64,000 nucleotides of DNA from Nocardioides panacis (GCF_019039255.1 NZ_CP077062.1:1488001-1552000), one strand, 5' to 3'. Shown: positions 46,357 through 58,301, counted from the first letter of the stretch. The notes: generated from the letters alone by a model not told the origin. Numbers and translations are program-made.

Positions 46357-48348
46357 GTGGCCGACCCGTCGACGTACCGCCCGGCTCCCGGGTCCATCCC
46401 CACCTCTCCGGGGGTCTACCGGTTCCGGGACGAGAACCGCCGCGTGGTCTACGTCGGCAAGGCGAAGAACCTGCGCTCGCGGCTCACGTCGTACTTCCAG
46501 GACATCGTCAACCTGCACCCGCGCACCGCCACCATGGTGACCAGCGCGGCCAGCGTCGAGTGGACCGTGGTCAACACCGAGGTCGAGGCGCTCCAGCTGG
46601 AGTACTCCTGGATCAAGGAGTACGACCCGCGCTTCAACGTGAAGTACCGCGACGACAAGTCCTACCCCTGGCTGGCGGTGACCCTCAACGAGGAGTACCC
46701 CCGGGTGATGGTCGGCCGCGGCGCCAAGAAGCGCGGCGTCCGCTACTTCGGTCCCTACTCGCACGCCTGGGCGATCCGGGAGACCGTCGACCTGCTGCTC
46801 CGGGTGTTCCCGATGCGCTCGTGCAGCAACGGGGTGTTCAAGCGGTCCGAGCAGATCGGCCGGCCCTGCCTGCTCGGCTACATCGGCAAGTGCTCCGCGC
46901 CCTGCGTCGGCCGGGTGAGCCCGGAGGAGCACCGCGCGATCGTCGACGACTTCTGCGACTTCATGGGCGGCCAGACCGCCGGCTTCGTCAAGCGCCTGGA
47001 GAAGGAGATGTACGCCGCCTCCACCGCCCAGGACTACGAGAAGGCCGCCCGGCTCCGCGACGACATCGGCGCCCTGAACCGCGCGATGGAGAAGCAGCAG
47101 GTGGTCCTCGGGGACGGCACGGACGCCGACGTGGTCGCGCTGGCCGAGGACCCGCTCGAGGTCGCGGTGCAGATCTTCTACGTGCGCGGCGGCCGGATCC
47201 GCGGGCAGCGCGGCTGGGTGGCCGACAAGGTCGACGACGCCGACACCGCCGGCCTGGTCGAGCGCTTCCTCCTCCAGCTGTACGACGGGGAGCTCGGCGA
47301 CTCGATCCCGCGCGAGGTGCTGGTCCCCGCGCTCCCCGAGGACACCCCGGCCCTGGAGGACTGGCTCAGCGACCTCCGCGGTGGCGCACGGGTCTCCCTC
47401 AAGGTCCCGCAGCGCGGCGACAAGAAGGCGCTGCAGGAGACCGTCGGCCGCAACGCGCTCCAGGCACTCGGCCTGCACAAGACCAAGCGGGCCAGCGACC
47501 TGACCACCCGCAACCGGGCCCTGGAGGAGATCCAGCTGGCCCTCGACCTGCCGACGGCGCCGCTGCGCGTGGAGTGCTACGACATCTCGAACCTGCAGGG
47601 CACCGAGGTGGTCGCCTCGATGGTGGTGTTCGAGGACGGGCTGGCCCGCAAGAGCGAGTACCGCCGCTTCGTGATCAAGGGCGTCGAGGGGCAGAACGAC
47701 GTCGCCTCGATGCACGAGGTGATCACCCGGCGGTTCCGCCGGCTGCTCGACGAGCGGGTGGAGAGCGGGGAGCTCGCGGGGGACCAGGGCACGGCGGACG
47801 ACCCGCAGGACGGCCCGCTGCTGATCGACCCCGACACCGGCCGGCCGAAGAAGTTCGCCTACGTCCCGGGCCTCGTGGTCGTGGACGGCGGCCCGCCGCA
47901 GGTGGCCGCCGCGCAGCGCGCGCTCGACGAGCTCGGCATCGACGACGTGCCCGTGTGCGGCCTCGCGAAGCGTCTCGAGGAGGTCTGGCTGCCCAGCCAG
48001 GAGGACCCGGTGATCCTGCCGCGGACCAGCGAGGGCCTCTACCTCCTCCAGCGGATCCGCGACGAGGCGCACCGCTTCGCGATCACCCACCACCGCTCCC
48101 GCCGGTCCAAGACCATGGTCGAGAGCGTGCTCGACGACGTGCCGGGCCTGGGCGAGGTGCGCCGCAAGAGCCTCCTCAAGCGGTTCGGCTCGCTGAAGAA
48201 GCTCCGGGCTGCCACAGTGGAGGAGATCGCGGAGGTTCCGGGCATCGGGGCCCGGACCGCCGAGGCGATCGCGTCCGCGCTGGCCGAGACCAAGGGCCGC
48301 GCGGCGGTGAGCGTGAACACCGCGACCGGAGAGATCGAGGAGTCCTGA
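46357..48348 (+). CDS. uvrC: Excinuclease ABC subunit UvrC
   Basis: 663 residues. UvrC makes both incisions in nucleotide excision repair. The N-terminal GIY-YIG nuclease domain shows [20 protein letters not shown]. The UVR motif [16 protein letters not shown] binds UvrB; the RNase-H-like domain has [20 protein letters not shown]. The C-terminal helix-hairpin-helix pair is [18 protein letters not shown] and [16 protein letters not shown] start. The stop overlaps the rapZ start by one base. I see no SOS box upstream, unlike uvrA. Confidence 0.97.
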   Translation: MADPSTYRPAPGSIPTSPGVYRFRDENRRVVYVGKAKNLRSRLTSYFQDIVNLHPRTATMVTSAASVEWTVVNTEVEALQLEYSWIKEYDPRFNVKYRDDKSYPWLAVTLNEEYPRVMVGRGAKKRGVRYFGPYSHAWAIRETVDLLLRVFPMRSCSNGVFKRSEQIGRPCLLGYIGKCSAPCVGRVSPEEHRAIVDDFCDFMGGQTAGFVKRLEKEMYAASTAQDYEKAARLRDDIGALNRAMEKQQVVLGDGTDADVVALAEDPLEVAVQIFYVRGGRIRGQRGWVADKVDDADTAGLVERFLLQLYDGELGDSIPREVLVPALPEDTPALEDWLSDLRGGARVSLKVPQRGDKKALQETVGRNALQALGLHKTKRASDLTTRNRALEEIQLALDLPTAPLRVECYDISNLQGTEVVASMVVFEDGLARKSEYRRFVIKGVEGQNDVASMHEVITRRFRRLLDERVESGELAGDQGTADDPQDGPLLIDPDTGRPKKFAYVPGLVVVDGGPPQVAAAQRALDELGIDDVPVCGLAKRLEEVWLPSQEDPVILPRTSEGLYLLQRIRDEAHRFAITHHRSRRSKTMVESVLDDVPGLGEVRRKSLLKRFGSLKKLRAATVEEIAEVPGIGARTAEAIASALAETKGRAAVSVNTATGEIEES

Positions 48349-49250
48349 TGGCAGACGTCGACGCGTCCGGGAGGCTGGTCGAGGACCCCGACCACCGGGG
48401 CGAGGTGGTGGTGGTCACCGGGATGACCGGTGCCGGCCGCAGCACCGCCGCCAAGGAGCTCGAGGACCTCGGCTACTTCGTGGTCGACAACCTGCCGCCG
48501 CAGCTGGTCGCCGACGTGGTCCGGCTGGTCGACGAGACCCGCGGCCCGCTCCAGCCGGTGGCCGTCGTGGTCGACGTACGCTCCGGGTCGTTCTTCGCCG
48601 GGCTGCAGGAGGTCATCGCGCGCGGCTCCACCGGCCGGCGCACGACGCTGCTGTTCCTCGAGGCCACCGACGACGTGCTGGTGCGCCGCCAGGAGGCCGC
48701 GCGCCGGCCGCACCCGCTGCAGGAGGGCGGCCGGCTGCTCGACGGCCTGCGGCGCGAGCGCACCGCGCTCGACGACCTGCGCGCCGACGCCGACCTGGTG
48801 ATCGACACCACCGGACTCAACGTGCACCAGCTCACCGACAAGGTGGCGCGGGCCTTCGGCACCGAGCAGACCACCTCGCTCAAGGCGACGATCGTCAGCT
48901 TCGGCTTCAAGTACGGCATCCCGGTCGACGCCGACCTGGTCGCCGACATGCGCTTCCTGCCCAACCCGCACTGGGTGCCCGAGCTGCGTCCGCTCTCGGG
49001 GCGCGACGCCTCGGTGGCCGCCTACGTCCTGGAGCGCAAGGGCGCCCAGGAGTTCCTGGACCAGTACGTCCCGCTGCTGCAGACCGTCGCCGAGGGCTAC
49101 CTCGTCGAGGGCAAGCGGTTCATGACGGTCGCGGTCGGCTGCACCGGCGGCAAGCACCGCAGCGTCGCGATGACCGAGGAGATCGCCGACCGGCTGTCCG
49201 CCGCGGGCATGGACGCGCGGGCGATGCACCGCGACCTGGGACGGGAGTGA
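48348..49250 (+). CDS. rapZ: RapZ/YvcJ-family nucleotide-binding protein
   Basis: 300 residues. The Walker A region is VVTGMTGAGRSTAAKELEDL, with Arg in place of the usual Lys. DLGYFVVDNLPPQLV follows, and the C-terminal domain has FKYGIPVDADLVADMRFLPN and VGCTGGKHRSVA. In E. coli RapZ controls GlmZ/GlmY small RNAs; in actinobacteria and Firmicutes the homologue (YvcJ) binds nucleotides and its RNA targets are unclear. It is the conserved partner of uvrC, yvcK and whiA. Start overlaps the uvrC stop. Confidence 0.93.
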   Translation: MADVDASGRLVEDPDHRGEVVVVTGMTGAGRSTAAKELEDLGYFVVDNLPPQLVADVVRLVDETRGPLQPVAVVVDVRSGSFFAGLQEVIARGSTGRRTTLLFLEATDDVLVRRQEAARRPHPLQEGGRLLDGLRRERTALDDLRADADLVIDTTGLNVHQLTDKVARAFGTEQTTSLKATIVSFGFKYGIPVDADLVADMRFLPNPHWVPELRPLSGRDASVAAYVLERKGAQEFLDQYVPLLQTVAEGYLVEGKRFMTVAVGCTGGKHRSVAMTEEIADRLSAAGMDARAMHRDLGRE

Positions 49251-49252
49251 CG

Positions 49253-50221
49253 ATGTCCCAGGCCGCGCAGGGCGACGCCCTGGACCTCCGGGTCGTTGCC
49301 CTCGGGGGCGGGCACGGCCTGTCCGCGTCCCTGGCCGCGCTGCGGCACGTCGTCAAGGACCTCACGGCGGTCGTCACGGTCGCCGACAACGGCGGGTCGT
49401 CGGGCCGGCTGCGCCGCGAGTTCGGCGTGCTGCCCCCCGGCGACCTGCGGCAGGCCCTCTCGGCGCTGTGCGGCGACGACGACTGGGGCCGCACCTGGGC
49501 CCGGGTGCTCCAGCACCGGTTCGCCAGCGACGGCGAGATGGACAACCACGCGGTCGGCAACCTGCTGATCGTCACGCTGTGGCAGCTGCTCGGCGACCAC
49601 GTCGGCGCGCTGGACTGGGTCGGCCGGCTGCTGGGCGCCCAGGGCCGGGTGCTGCCGATGGCGGTGACCCCGCTCGACATCGTCGCGCAGGTCCGCGGGG
49701 CCGACCCGGCCGACCGCGACGCGCTCACCACCGTCCGCGGCCAGGTCCAGGTCGCCTCCACCGACGGCCAGGTCACCGAGGTGCACCTTGAGCCCGCCGA
49801 CCCGCCGGCCTGCGTCGAGGCGATCGCGGCGATCCACGACGCGGACTGGGTGGTGCTCGGCCCGGGCTCCTGGTTCACCAGCGTGATCCCGCACCTCCTG
49901 CTGCCGGAGCTCCGCCGGGCCCTGGTGGGCTCCACGGCGCGCAAGGTGGTGACCCTCAACCTGGAGCCCCAGGCGGGGGAGACCGACGGGTTCTCGCCCG
50001 AGACGCACCTTGAGGTGCTCGCCGAGCACGCCCCCGACCTGCGCCTCGACGTGGTGCTCGCCGACCAGGGCTCGGTGGTCGACCACGACCAGCTCGAGGC
50101 GGTGGCGCGGTCGTTGGGCGCCCGTCTGGTGGTCGCCGACCTCGCCGTCGGGGACGGCACCCCGCGTCACGACCCTGTCAAGCTGGCCGATGCCTATGCG
50201 GGCTTTCTCGGACAGGCATAA
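49253..50221 (+). CDS. yvcK: YvcK/CofD-like protein (gluconeogenesis factor family)
   Basis: 322 residues. The nucleotide-sugar-binding signature is VVALGGGHGLSASLAALRHV with TVADNGGSSGRLRREFGVLP. DNHAVGNLLIV and VLGPGSWFTSVIPHLLLPEL follow, both typical of YvcK. In Bacillus and mycobacteria YvcK/CuvA is needed for growth on gluconeogenic carbon and for cell-wall synthesis localisation. The ATG at 49253 was chosen because GGGAG lies 6 bases upstream; a GTG at 49247 overlapping the rapZ stop is the alternative. Confidence 0.92.
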   Translation: MSQAAQGDALDLRVVALGGGHGLSASLAALRHVVKDLTAVVTVADNGGSSGRLRREFGVLPPGDLRQALSALCGDDDWGRTWARVLQHRFASDGEMDNHAVGNLLIVTLWQLLGDHVGALDWVGRLLGAQGRVLPMAVTPLDIVAQVRGADPADRDALTTVRGQVQVASTDGQVTEVHLEPADPPACVEAIAAIHDADWVVLGPGSWFTSVIPHLLLPELRRALVGSTARKVVTLNLEPQAGETDGFSPETHLEVLAEHAPDLRLDVVLADQGSVVDHDQLEAVARSLGARLVVADLAVGDGTPRHDPVKLADAYAGFLGQA

Positions 50222-50299
50222 GGTTGCCCCCGGTCCAGCCCGCGCAGACGGTGTGAGGCGGACTTCGGGGAAGGTCGACGACGTGGCAGGATCGGACGC

Positions 50300-51292
50300 A
50301 TGGCGATGACGGCACAGGTGAAGGCGGAGCTGGCCAGCACGCAGGTGACCAAGGCCTGTTGCCGCAAGTCGGAGGTCTCCTCGATGCTGAGGTTCGCCGG
50401 CGGACTGCACATCGTGAGCGGCCGGATCGTGGTGGAGGCCGAGCTGGACACCGGCGCCGCTGCCCGTCGGCTGCGCCGCGACATCGCCGAGATCTACGGC
50501 CACCCCTCCGACGTCGTGATGGTGTCGGGCAACGGCATCCGCAAGGGCAGCCGGTACGTCGTCCGGGTCGTCCGGGACGGCGAGGCGCTCGCGCGTCAGA
50601 CCGGGCTGCTCGACGGTCGCGGCCGTCCCGTGCGGGGCCTGCCGCCCCAGGTGGTCTCCGGCGCCGGCTGCGACGCGGTCGCCGCGTGGCGCGGGGCGTT
50701 CCTGGCCCACGGCTCGCTCACCGAGCCCGGTCGCTCCTCCGCGCTGGAGGTCACCTGCCCCGGTCCCGAGGCCGCGCTCGCGCTGGTCGGCGCGGCCCGC
50801 CGGCTCGGCATCTCGGCCAAGGCCCGTGAGGTGCGCGGGGTCGACCGCGTGGTGATCCGTGACGGCGACGCCATCGGCGCGCTGCTCACCCGGCTCGGGG
50901 CGCACGAGTCCCTGATGGCCTGGGAGGAGCGCCGGATGCGCCGCGAGGTGCGGGCCACCGCCAACCGGCTCGCGAACTTCGACGACGCCAACCTGCGCCG
51001 CTCGGCCCGGGCCGCCGTCGCCGCCGGTGCCCGCGTGGAGCGGGCCCTGGAGATCCTCGCCGAGGAGGTCCCGGACCACCTGAAGATGGCCGGCGACCTG
51101 CGCCTGGAGCACAAGCAGGCCTCGCTGGAGGAGCTCGGCGCGCTGCACGTCCCCCCGCTCACCAAGGACGCCGTCGCGGGCCGCATCCGCCGGCTGCTGG
51201 CGATGGCCGACAAGCGCGCCCAGGACCTCGGCATCCCGGACACCGAGGCCAGCCTGACTCCCGACATGCTCGCCGACGTCGAAGAGGCGTAG
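50300..51292 (+). CDS. whiA: DNA-binding protein WhiA
   Basis: 330 residues. N-terminal LAGLIDADG-homing-endonuclease-like domains include [20 protein letters not shown] and [20 protein letters not shown]; the C-terminal helix-turn-helix region has [16 protein letters not shown]-type helices and [17 protein letters not shown]. WhiA is the sporulation/cell-division regulator of actinobacteria, acting with WhiB in streptomycetes; in non-sporulating relatives it affects division and chromosome segregation. Follows yvcK after a 78-base gap. ATG 50300 matches the usual MAMTA start. Confidence 0.95.
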   Translation: MAMTAQVKAELASTQVTKACCRKSEVSSMLRFAGGLHIVSGRIVVEAELDTGAAARRLRRDIAEIYGHPSDVVMVSGNGIRKGSRYVVRVVRDGEALARQTGLLDGRGRPVRGLPPQVVSGAGCDAVAAWRGAFLAHGSLTEPGRSSALEVTCPGPEAALALVGAARRLGISAKAREVRGVDRVVIRDGDAIGALLTRLGAHESLMAWEERRMRREVRATANRLANFDDANLRRSARAAVAAGARVERALEILAEEVPDHLKMAGDLRLEHKQASLEELGALHVPPLTKDAVAGRIRRLLAMADKRAQDLGIPDTEASLTPDMLADVEEA

Positions 51293-52413
<1,121 letters not shown>

Positions 52414-52415
52414 GG

Positions 52416-53606
52416 ATGACCGGGATCGACGACCTGGGGGACCTCCGCGGCAAGCGGGTCCTCGTCCGCTCCGACCTCAACGTCCCGCTCGAGGACGGCC
52501 GGATCACCGACGACGGCCGGATCCGGGCCAGCGTGCCCACGATCCGCGCCCTCTCGGAGGCCGGTGCGCGGGTCGTGGTGACCGCGCACCTCGGCCGGCC
52601 CAAGGGCGCCCCGGACCCGCAGTACTCGCTGCGCCCGGTGGCCGCCCGGCTCGGTGAGCTGCTCGGCACCGAGGTGGCGTTCGCCGAGGACACGGTCGGC
52701 GAGTCCGCCCGTTCCACGGTCGACGCGCTCGAGGACGGCGGGGTCGCGGTGCTGGAGAACGTCCGGTTCAACGAGGGCGAGACCAGCAAGGACGACGCCG
52801 TTCGGGGTGCGTTCGCGGACCAGCTCGCCGCGCTCGCCGACGTCTTCGTCAGCGACGGCTTCGGGGTGGTGCACCGCAAGCAGGCCTCGGTGTACGACGT
52901 CGCCCAGCGCCTGCCGCACGCCATGGGTGCGCTGGTCGCCACCGAGATCGAGGTGCTCCGCCGGCTCACCGAGACCCCGGAGCGGCCCTACGTCGTGGTG
53001 CTCGGCGGCTCGAAGGTCTCCGACAAGCTCGGGGTCATCGACAACCTGCTCGGCAAGGCCGACAAGCTGCTGATCGGCGGCGGCATGGTGTTCACCTTCC
53101 TCAAGGCCCAGGGCCACGAGGTCGGCAGGAGCCTGCTCGAGGAGGACCAGCTCGACACCTGCCGCAGCTACCTGCGGCGGGCCGAGGAGTCCGGCGTGCA
53201 GATCCTGCTGCCCACCGACATCGTGGTGGCACCGGAGTTCAGCGCGGACTCCCCGGCCACGGTCGTCGCCGCCGACAAGATCCCGGCCGACCAGCTCGGG
53301 CTCGACATCGGGCCGGACTCGGGCCGGGCCTTCGCCGCGGCGCTCGCCGACGCGAAGACGGTGTTCTGGAACGGCCCGATGGGCGTGTTCGAGTTCGACG
53401 CCTTCGCCGAGGGCACCCGGGCGGTCGCCGAGGCGCTCACCCGGGTCGACGGCCTCTCGGTGGTCGGCGGGGGCGACTCGGCCGCCGCGGTGCGCCGGCT
53501 CGGCTTCGACGAGGCCGCCTTCGGGCACATCTCGACGGGTGGTGGAGCCAGCCTGGAGTACCTCGAGGGCAAGCACCTGCCCGGCATCGACGTACTCTCC
53601 GACTGA
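52416..53606 (+). CDS. pgk: Phosphoglycerate kinase
   Basis: 396 residues. ATP-forming step after gap. Substrate-binding [20 protein letters not shown] near the start, then [27 protein letters not shown] in the middle and [17 protein letters not shown] with [13 protein letters not shown] at the C-terminus: all conserved blocks in order. The ATG at 52416 follows the gap stop by 2 bases with TGAGG as part of the ribosome site. Confidence 0.97.
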   Translation: MTGIDDLGDLRGKRVLVRSDLNVPLEDGRITDDGRIRASVPTIRALSEAGARVVVTAHLGRPKGAPDPQYSLRPVAARLGELLGTEVAFAEDTVGESARSTVDALEDGGVAVLENVRFNEGETSKDDAVRGAFADQLAALADVFVSDGFGVVHRKQASVYDVAQRLPHAMGALVATEIEVLRRLTETPERPYVVVLGGSKVSDKLGVIDNLLGKADKLLIGGGMVFTFLKAQGHEVGRSLLEEDQLDTCRSYLRRAEESGVQILLPTDIVVAPEFSADSPATVVAADKIPADQLGLDIGPDSGRAFAAALADAKTVFWNGPMGVFEFDAFAEGTRAVAEALTRVDGLSVVGGGDSAAAVRRLGFDEAAFGHISTGGGASLEYLEGKHLPGIDVLSD

Positions 53607-53625
53607 CCTCGACCGAAGGACCTGC

Positions 53626-54423
53626 ATGCCCAAGCACAACCGCGTCCCGCTGATGGCGGGCAACTGGAAGATGAACCTCAACCACCAGGAGGCCGTCGTC
53701 CTGGTCCAGAAGCTCGCGTGGACGCTCTCGGACAAGAAGCACGACTACCGCAAGGTGGAGGTGGCCGTGCTGCCGCCGTTCACCGACCTGCGCAGCGTGC
53801 AGACGCTCGTCGACGGCGACCGCCTGGAGATCCGGTACGGCGCGCAGGACGTCTCCCCGCACGACAACGGCGCCTACACCGGGGACATCTCCGCGGGGAT
53901 GCTCGCCAAGCTGGGCTGCTCCTACGTCGTGGTCGGCCACTCCGAGCGGCGCGAGCACCACGCCGAGTCCGACGCGACCGTCAGCGCCAAGGCCGGGAAG
54001 GCGATCGCGGCCGGCATCACGCCGATCGTGTGCGTCGGCGAGGGCCTCGAGGTCCGCCAGGAGGGCCGGCACGTCGAGCACACCCTGGCCCAGCTCGACG
54101 GCTCGCTGGCCGGCCTGAGCGCCGAGCAGGTGGGCGCCCTGGTGGTGGCCTACGAGCCGGTCTGGGCCATCGGCACCGGCGAGGTCGCCACCCCGGACGA
54201 CGCGCAGGAGGTCTGCGCCGCCCTCCGCGGCCGGGTCGCCGAGGCCTGGTCCGAGGACGCCGCCGCCGCCGTGCGCATCCTGTACGGCGGTTCGGTGAAG
54301 GCCGCGAACGTCGCCGGCATCATGGAGAAGACCGACGTCGACGGCGCGCTCGTCGGCGGCGCGAGCCTGCAGCCCGACGAGTTCGGCGGCATCTGCCGGT
54401 TTTACGACATGCCCGTGATCTGA
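53626..54423 (+). CDS. tpiA: Triosephosphate isomerase
   Basis: 265 residues. Interconverts dihydroxyacetone phosphate and glyceraldehyde-3-phosphate. [11 protein letters not shown] with the substrate Lys, [12 protein letters not shown] with the catalytic His, [11 protein letters not shown] with the catalytic Glu, and the phosphate-binding [12 protein letters not shown] are all present. It follows pgk by 19 bases with GAAGGA upstream. Third gene of the gap-pgk-tpiA-secG operon. Confidence 0.97.
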   Translation: MPKHNRVPLMAGNWKMNLNHQEAVVLVQKLAWTLSDKKHDYRKVEVAVLPPFTDLRSVQTLVDGDRLEIRYGAQDVSPHDNGAYTGDISAGMLAKLGCSYVVVGHSERREHHAESDATVSAKAGKAIAAGITPIVCVGEGLEVRQEGRHVEHTLAQLDGSLAGLSAEQVGALVVAYEPVWAIGTGEVATPDDAQEVCAALRGRVAEAWSEDAAAAVRILYGGSVKAANVAGIMEKTDVDGALVGGASLQPDEFGGICRFYDMPVI

Positions 54424-54453
54424 CCGTCCCCCTGTGAGTTAGGCTTTCCCACC

Positions 54454-54690
54454 GTGGTTATCACCTTCACCGTGCTGCTCATCGCGACCAGCCTCCTGCT
54501 GATCCTGCTCGTCCTCCTGCACAAGGGCAGGGGCGGTGGGCTCTCCGACATGTTCGGCGGTGGGGTGTCCAGCGGGCTCGGGGGATCCTCGGTGGCCGAG
54601 CGCAACCTCGACCGCATCACGATCGGTGCCGGCGTCATCTGGTTCGCCTGCATCGTCGCGCTCGGGCTGCTGCTCAAGACCCAGGGCTGA
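54454..54690 (+). CDS. secG: Preprotein translocase subunit SecG
   Basis: 78 residues with two membrane helices (about residues 2-22 and 54-74) joined by a glycine-rich loop containing HKGRGGGLSDMFGGG. This is the SecG signature. SecG assists SecYE-dependent export in the cytoplasmic membrane. GTG start (VVITFTVLLIATS). Its placement after tpiA is conserved in many actinobacteria and Firmicutes. Confidence 0.93.
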   Translation: MVITFTVLLIATSLLLILLVLLHKGRGGGLSDMFGGGVSSGLGGSSVAERNLDRITIGAGVIWFACIVALGLLLKTQG

Positions 54691-54728
54691 CCGCCCGACC
54701 CACGCACTTCGCGACAGGAGCACCAAGA

Positions 54729-55091
54729 GTGGCATCAGGTGGAGGAAACGCCATCCGGGGAAGCCGGGTCGGCGCGGGACCGATGGGCGAGGCCGAGCGC
54801 GGCGAGGCCGCCGCCCGGCAGCGCGTCGTCTACTTCTGCTCGCACGAGCACGAGTCCGTGATCACCTTCGCCATCGAGGCGCAGATCCCCGACTCGTGGG
54901 ACTGCCCGCGCTGCGGCCTCCCGGCGAGCCTGGACTCGGACAACCCGCCGCCGGCGCCGAAGATCGAGCCCTACAAGACGCACCTGGCCTACGTGAAGGA
55001 GCGCCGCTCCGACAAGGAGGCCGAGGACATCCTCGACGAGGCGCTGCAGACCCTGCGTGCGCGCCGCAAGCGCGGCGAGATCATCTTCTAG
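54729..55091 (+). CDS. rbpA: RNA polymerase-binding protein RbpA
   Basis: 120 residues. Actinobacteria-specific activator that stabilises the open complex of housekeeping sigma-factor holoenzyme. The zinc-bearing core domain has YFCSHEHESVITFAIEA and WDCPRCGLPA, and the C-terminal sigma-interaction region has KERRSDKEAEDILDEALQTL. GTG start with a CAGGAG site 8 bases upstream. It converges with the pgl gene; the two stops overlap by 4 bases, so the transcripts must overlap. Confidence 0.95.
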   Translation: MASGGGNAIRGSRVGAGPMGEAERGEAAARQRVVYFCSHEHESVITFAIEAQIPDSWDCPRCGLPASLDSDNPPPAPKIEPYKTHLAYVKERRSDKEAEDILDEALQTLRARRKRGEIIF

Positions 55092-55834
55092 CCGAGCTTC
55101 GAGGCGGCTTCCTCGTCGAGGAACCACACGGTCGCGTCCCGGCCGTGCACCCCGACGGCGGGGAGGTCGTGCACGTCCGCCGCGTCGTCGCCGGTCGCGA
55201 GCGCCTGCGCGACCGCACCCGCCTTGCCGGTGCCGGTCACCACGAACCACACCTCGGCGGTGCGGTTCAGCGCACCGAACGTCAGGCTGACCCGCTCGGG
55301 CGGAGGCTTGGGGGAGTCGGTGACCGCCACCGCGACCGCGTCGCGCACGTCGAGCTGGGCGGACCCCGGGAACAGCGACGCCACGTGGCCGTCCGGACCG
55401 AGGCCGAGCATCACCACGTCGAACCCCTCACCGCCGCGGCTGCGGAGGGTCTCGCCGTACGCCTCCGCGGCCTCCTGGACGCTGTCGTGCGGACCGTCGG
55501 AGGCGGGCATCTCGTGCACCCGGCCGGGCGACACGTCGAGGTGCGAGAGCATCGCGTCCCACGCCTGCCCTGCGTTGCGCTCCGGGTCCTCCTCGGGGAG
55601 GTAGCGCTCGTCGCCCCACCAGATGTCCACGTTGCCCCAGTCGACGTCCTCGTGGCCCTCGGTCGCGGTGACCACGGCCTGGTGGATCTTCACCGCCACG
55701 GTGCCGCCGGTGAGCGCGATCGACGGGGTCCGGCCGGCCGCCTGGATCGCGGCGAGCCGCACCACCAGCCGGCCGGCGACCGCCGCCGCCAGGGCGTCGG
55801 GGGACGGGAAGGTCTCGATCTCGGGGTCGGTCAT
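55088..55834 (-). CDS. pgl: 6-phosphogluconolactonase
   Basis: 248 residues. Hydrolyses 6-phosphogluconolactone in the oxidative pentose-phosphate pathway. Family motifs: ALTGGTVAVKIHQAV near the N-terminus, DIWWGDERYLPEEDPERNAG and MLGLGPDGHVASLFPGS, with the catalytic His. Last gene of the tkt-tal-pgi-zwf-opcA-pgl run. The ATG overlaps the opcA stop (ATGA). Confidence 0.94.
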   Translation of the reverse strand: MTDPEIETFPSPDALAAAVAGRLVVRLAAIQAAGRTPSIALTGGTVAVKIHQAVVTATEGHEDVDWGNVDIWWGDERYLPEEDPERNAGQAWDAMLSHLDVSPGRVHEMPASDGPHDSVQEAAEAYGETLRSRGGEGFDVVMLGLGPDGHVASLFPGSAQLDVRDAVAVAVTDSPKPPPERVSLTFGALNRTAEVWFVVTGTGKAGAVAQALATGDDAADVHDLPAVGVHGRDATVWFLDEEAASKLG

Positions 55835-56769
55835 GTCAGTCCTTCTTCGGTTTCGGCGCCGCACGGCTGCCGGTCCTGGCCATCCGCTTCCACGGTCGCG
55901 GCGTACACGTCGTCCGGGTCGAGCCGGCGGAGCTCCTCCGACAGCAGCTCGTCGAGGTCGCGGCGCTTGAGGGCGACCGGACGGTCGGGAGCGTTGGGGG
56001 AGGACAGCGTGGCCAGCCGCCCGTCGGTGCGGGTCACCGAGATGTCGCCCAGCTTGGTGCGCAGCACCACCGCGGTGATGCCGGGCCCGGCCGAGTTCTG
56101 CCGGGAGACCTCGCACTTGAGCCGGTCCCCGAGCCACGCGGAGAGCAGGTCCGCGCTGGGGCTGACCCGCTCCGCCGTCACCGACGCGGACAGCACCTTG
56201 CCCGGGTTCTGGTCCAGGGCCGAGGCGAGCAGCGCGCGCCAGCCGGTGATCCGGGTCCAGGCCAGGTCGGTGTTGCCCGGCGCGTAGCTGGAGCACTGGG
56301 TGAGCATGGCCTGGGCCTTGCTGCTCGGCACCGAGGCGGCGTCGGTGATCCGGCGGGTGCCGAGGCGGCCCAGCGGGTCGGATGAGGGGTCCGCGGGGGC
56401 CCGGCCCGGCCACCAGACCACGACGGGCGAGTCGGGGAGGAGCAGCGGGAGGACGACGGACTCGGCGTGCCGGGTGACCTCGCCGGAGAGCCGCAGCACG
56501 GCCCGCTCGCCGGAGACGCCGGACCCGATGCCGACCTGCGCGTCGACCTGGCCGGCGCCCCGCCTGTCCCCGAAGACGACGACCAGGATGCGCGCCGGGT
56601 GCTCGCGCGACGCCGACCGGGCCGCGGCGAGCGCCTCGTCCGCGTCCGCCTTGTCGGCGACGATCACCAGGGTCATGATCATCCCCATCGCGGGGCTGCC
56701 CGAGCGGCGCCGGGACCGGACGAACTCCGCGGCGATGGCGCTGGCGTTGGTGTCGATGAGCTCGATCAT
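55831..56769 (-). CDS. opcA: Glucose-6-phosphate dehydrogenase assembly protein OpcA
   Basis: 312 residues. Actinobacterial and cyanobacterial helper of glucose-6-phosphate dehydrogenase. Recognised by its fixed position between zwf and pgl and by IVADKADADEALAAARSASR, PDSPVVVWWPG and LKRRDLDELLSEELRRLDPD. It has no catalytic motif, as is normal. Start and stop overlap both neighbours by 4 bases. Confidence 0.92.
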   Translation of the reverse strand: MIELIDTNASAIAAEFVRSRRRSGSPAMGMIMTLVIVADKADADEALAAARSASREHPARILVVVFGDRRGAGQVDAQVGIGSGVSGERAVLRLSGEVTRHAESVVLPLLLPDSPVVVWWPGRAPADPSSDPLGRLGTRRITDAASVPSSKAQAMLTQCSSYAPGNTDLAWTRITGWRALLASALDQNPGKVLSASVTAERVSPSADLLSAWLGDRLKCEVSRQNSAGPGITAVVLRTKLGDISVTRTDGRLATLSSPNAPDRPVALKRRDLDELLSEELRRLDPDDVYAATVEADGQDRQPCGAETEEGLT

Positions 56770-58301
56770 GGCCGCCTCCAGGTCCGTCCGTCGCGGGCCA
56801 GCATCTTGTCCGCGGACTCCGGACCCCAGGTGCCCGAGTCGTAGGTGTCGGGCTGACCGTGCTTGGCCCAGTACTGCACGATCGGGTCGAGGATCTTCCA
56901 GGACAGCTCGACCTCCACGTGCTGGGGGAACAGCGGCGGGTCGCCGAGCAGCACGTCGAGGATCAGCCGCTCGTAGGCCTCGGGCGAGGACTCGGTGAAC
57001 GAGCCGCCGTACGCGAAGTCCATGTTGACGTCGCGGATCTCCATCGCGCTGCCGGGCACCTTGGAGCCGAAGCGGATCGTGATGCCCTCGTCGGGCTGCA
57101 CCCGGATGACCAGCGCGTTCTGGGTGAGCTCCTCGGTCGCGGTCTCGGTGAACGGCAGGTGCGGCGCGCGCTTGAAGACCACGGCCACCTCGGTGACCCG
57201 GCGGCCCAGGCGCTTGCCGTGCCGGAGGTAGAACGGCACGCCGGCCCAGCGCCGGTTCTCGATCTCCAGCTTGATCGCCGCGAAGGTCTCGGTGGTCGAG
57301 TCCTGCGGGATGTCCTGCTCCTGCTTGTAGCCGATCACCTTCTCGCCGCCGGCCCAGCCCTCGAGGTACTGGCCGCGGGCGGTGTGCAGGTCCAGGCGGC
57401 GGGGGAGCACGACGGAGGACAGCACCTTCTGCTTCTCCAGCCGGAGGTTGTCCGCCTCGAACGAGGTCGGCTCCTCCATCGCGATCAGAGCCATCAGCTG
57501 CAGCAGGTGGTTCTGGATCACGTCGCGGGCGGCGCCGATGCCGTCGTAGTAGCCGGCGCGGCCACCGATGCCGATGTCCTCGGCCATCGTGATCTGCACG
57601 TGATCGACGTAGTTGGAGTTCCAGATCGGCTCGAACATCGCGTTGGCGAACCGCATCGCCAGGATGTTCTGCACCGTCTCCTTGCCGAGGTAGTGGTCGA
57701 TGCGGAACACCGACTCCGGCGGGAACACCTCGTGGATGGTGGCGTTCAGCGCCTGGGCGCTCTTCAGGTCCGAGCCGAAGGGCTTCTCCACGACGACCCG
57801 CCGCCAGCTGTCGCGGCCGGGGTCGGCGAGCCCGTGCTCCTTGAGCTGGCCGATCACGTCGGGGAAGAACTTCGGCGGGATCGAGAGGTAGAACGCATGG
57901 TTGCCGCGCGTCCCGCGCACCCGGTCCAGGTCCAGGATCGTCTGGCGCAGGGTGTCGAACGCGACGTCGTCGCTGAAGTCGCCCTGCACGAAGCGGAAGC
58001 CCTCGGCGAGCTGCTCCCACACCTCCTCGCGGAACTCGGTCCGGGCGTACTGCTTGACCGAGTCGTGCACGACCTGGGCGAAGTCCTCGTCGGCCCAGTC
58101 GCGCCGGGCGTAGCCGACCAGGGAGAACCCCGGCGGCAGCAGCCCGCGGCTGGCCAGGTCGTAGATCGCCGGCATCACCTTCTTGCGCGACAGGTCGCCG
58201 GTCACGCCGAACAGCACGAGCCCGCAGGGGCCGGCGATCCGGGGGAGCCGCCGGTCCTGGGGGTCGCGCAGCGGGTTGCCTCCCACGTGCTCGGCCGTCA
58301 C
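56766..58301 (-). CDS. zwf: Glucose-6-phosphate 1-dehydrogenase
   Basis: 511 residues. First oxidative step of the pentose-phosphate pathway, making NADPH. N-terminal dinucleotide motif LVLFGVTGDLSRKKVMPAIY; substrate-binding and catalytic RIDHYLGKETVQNILAMRFA; C-terminal SWKILDPIVQYW. The GTG start at 58301 overlaps the pgi stop (GTGA); no other start fits the family N-terminus. Full length, no unusual feature. Confidence 0.96.
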   Translation of the reverse strand: MTAEHVGGNPLRDPQDRRLPRIAGPCGLVLFGVTGDLSRKKVMPAIYDLASRGLLPPGFSLVGYARRDWADEDFAQVVHDSVKQYARTEFREEVWEQLAEGFRFVQGDFSDDVAFDTLRQTILDLDRVRGTRGNHAFYLSIPPKFFPDVIGQLKEHGLADPGRDSWRRVVVEKPFGSDLKSAQALNATIHEVFPPESVFRIDHYLGKETVQNILAMRFANAMFEPIWNSNYVDHVQITMAEDIGIGGRAGYYDGIGAARDVIQNHLLQLMALIAMEEPTSFEADNLRLEKQKVLSSVVLPRRLDLHTARGQYLEGWAGGEKVIGYKQEQDIPQDSTTETFAAIKLEIENRRWAGVPFYLRHGKRLGRRVTEVAVVFKRAPHLPFTETATEELTQNALVIRVQPDEGITIRFGSKVPGSAMEIRDVNMDFAYGGSFTESSPEAYERLILDVLLGDPPLFPQHVEVELSWKILDPIVQYWAKHGQPDTYDSGTWGPESADKMLARDGRTWRRP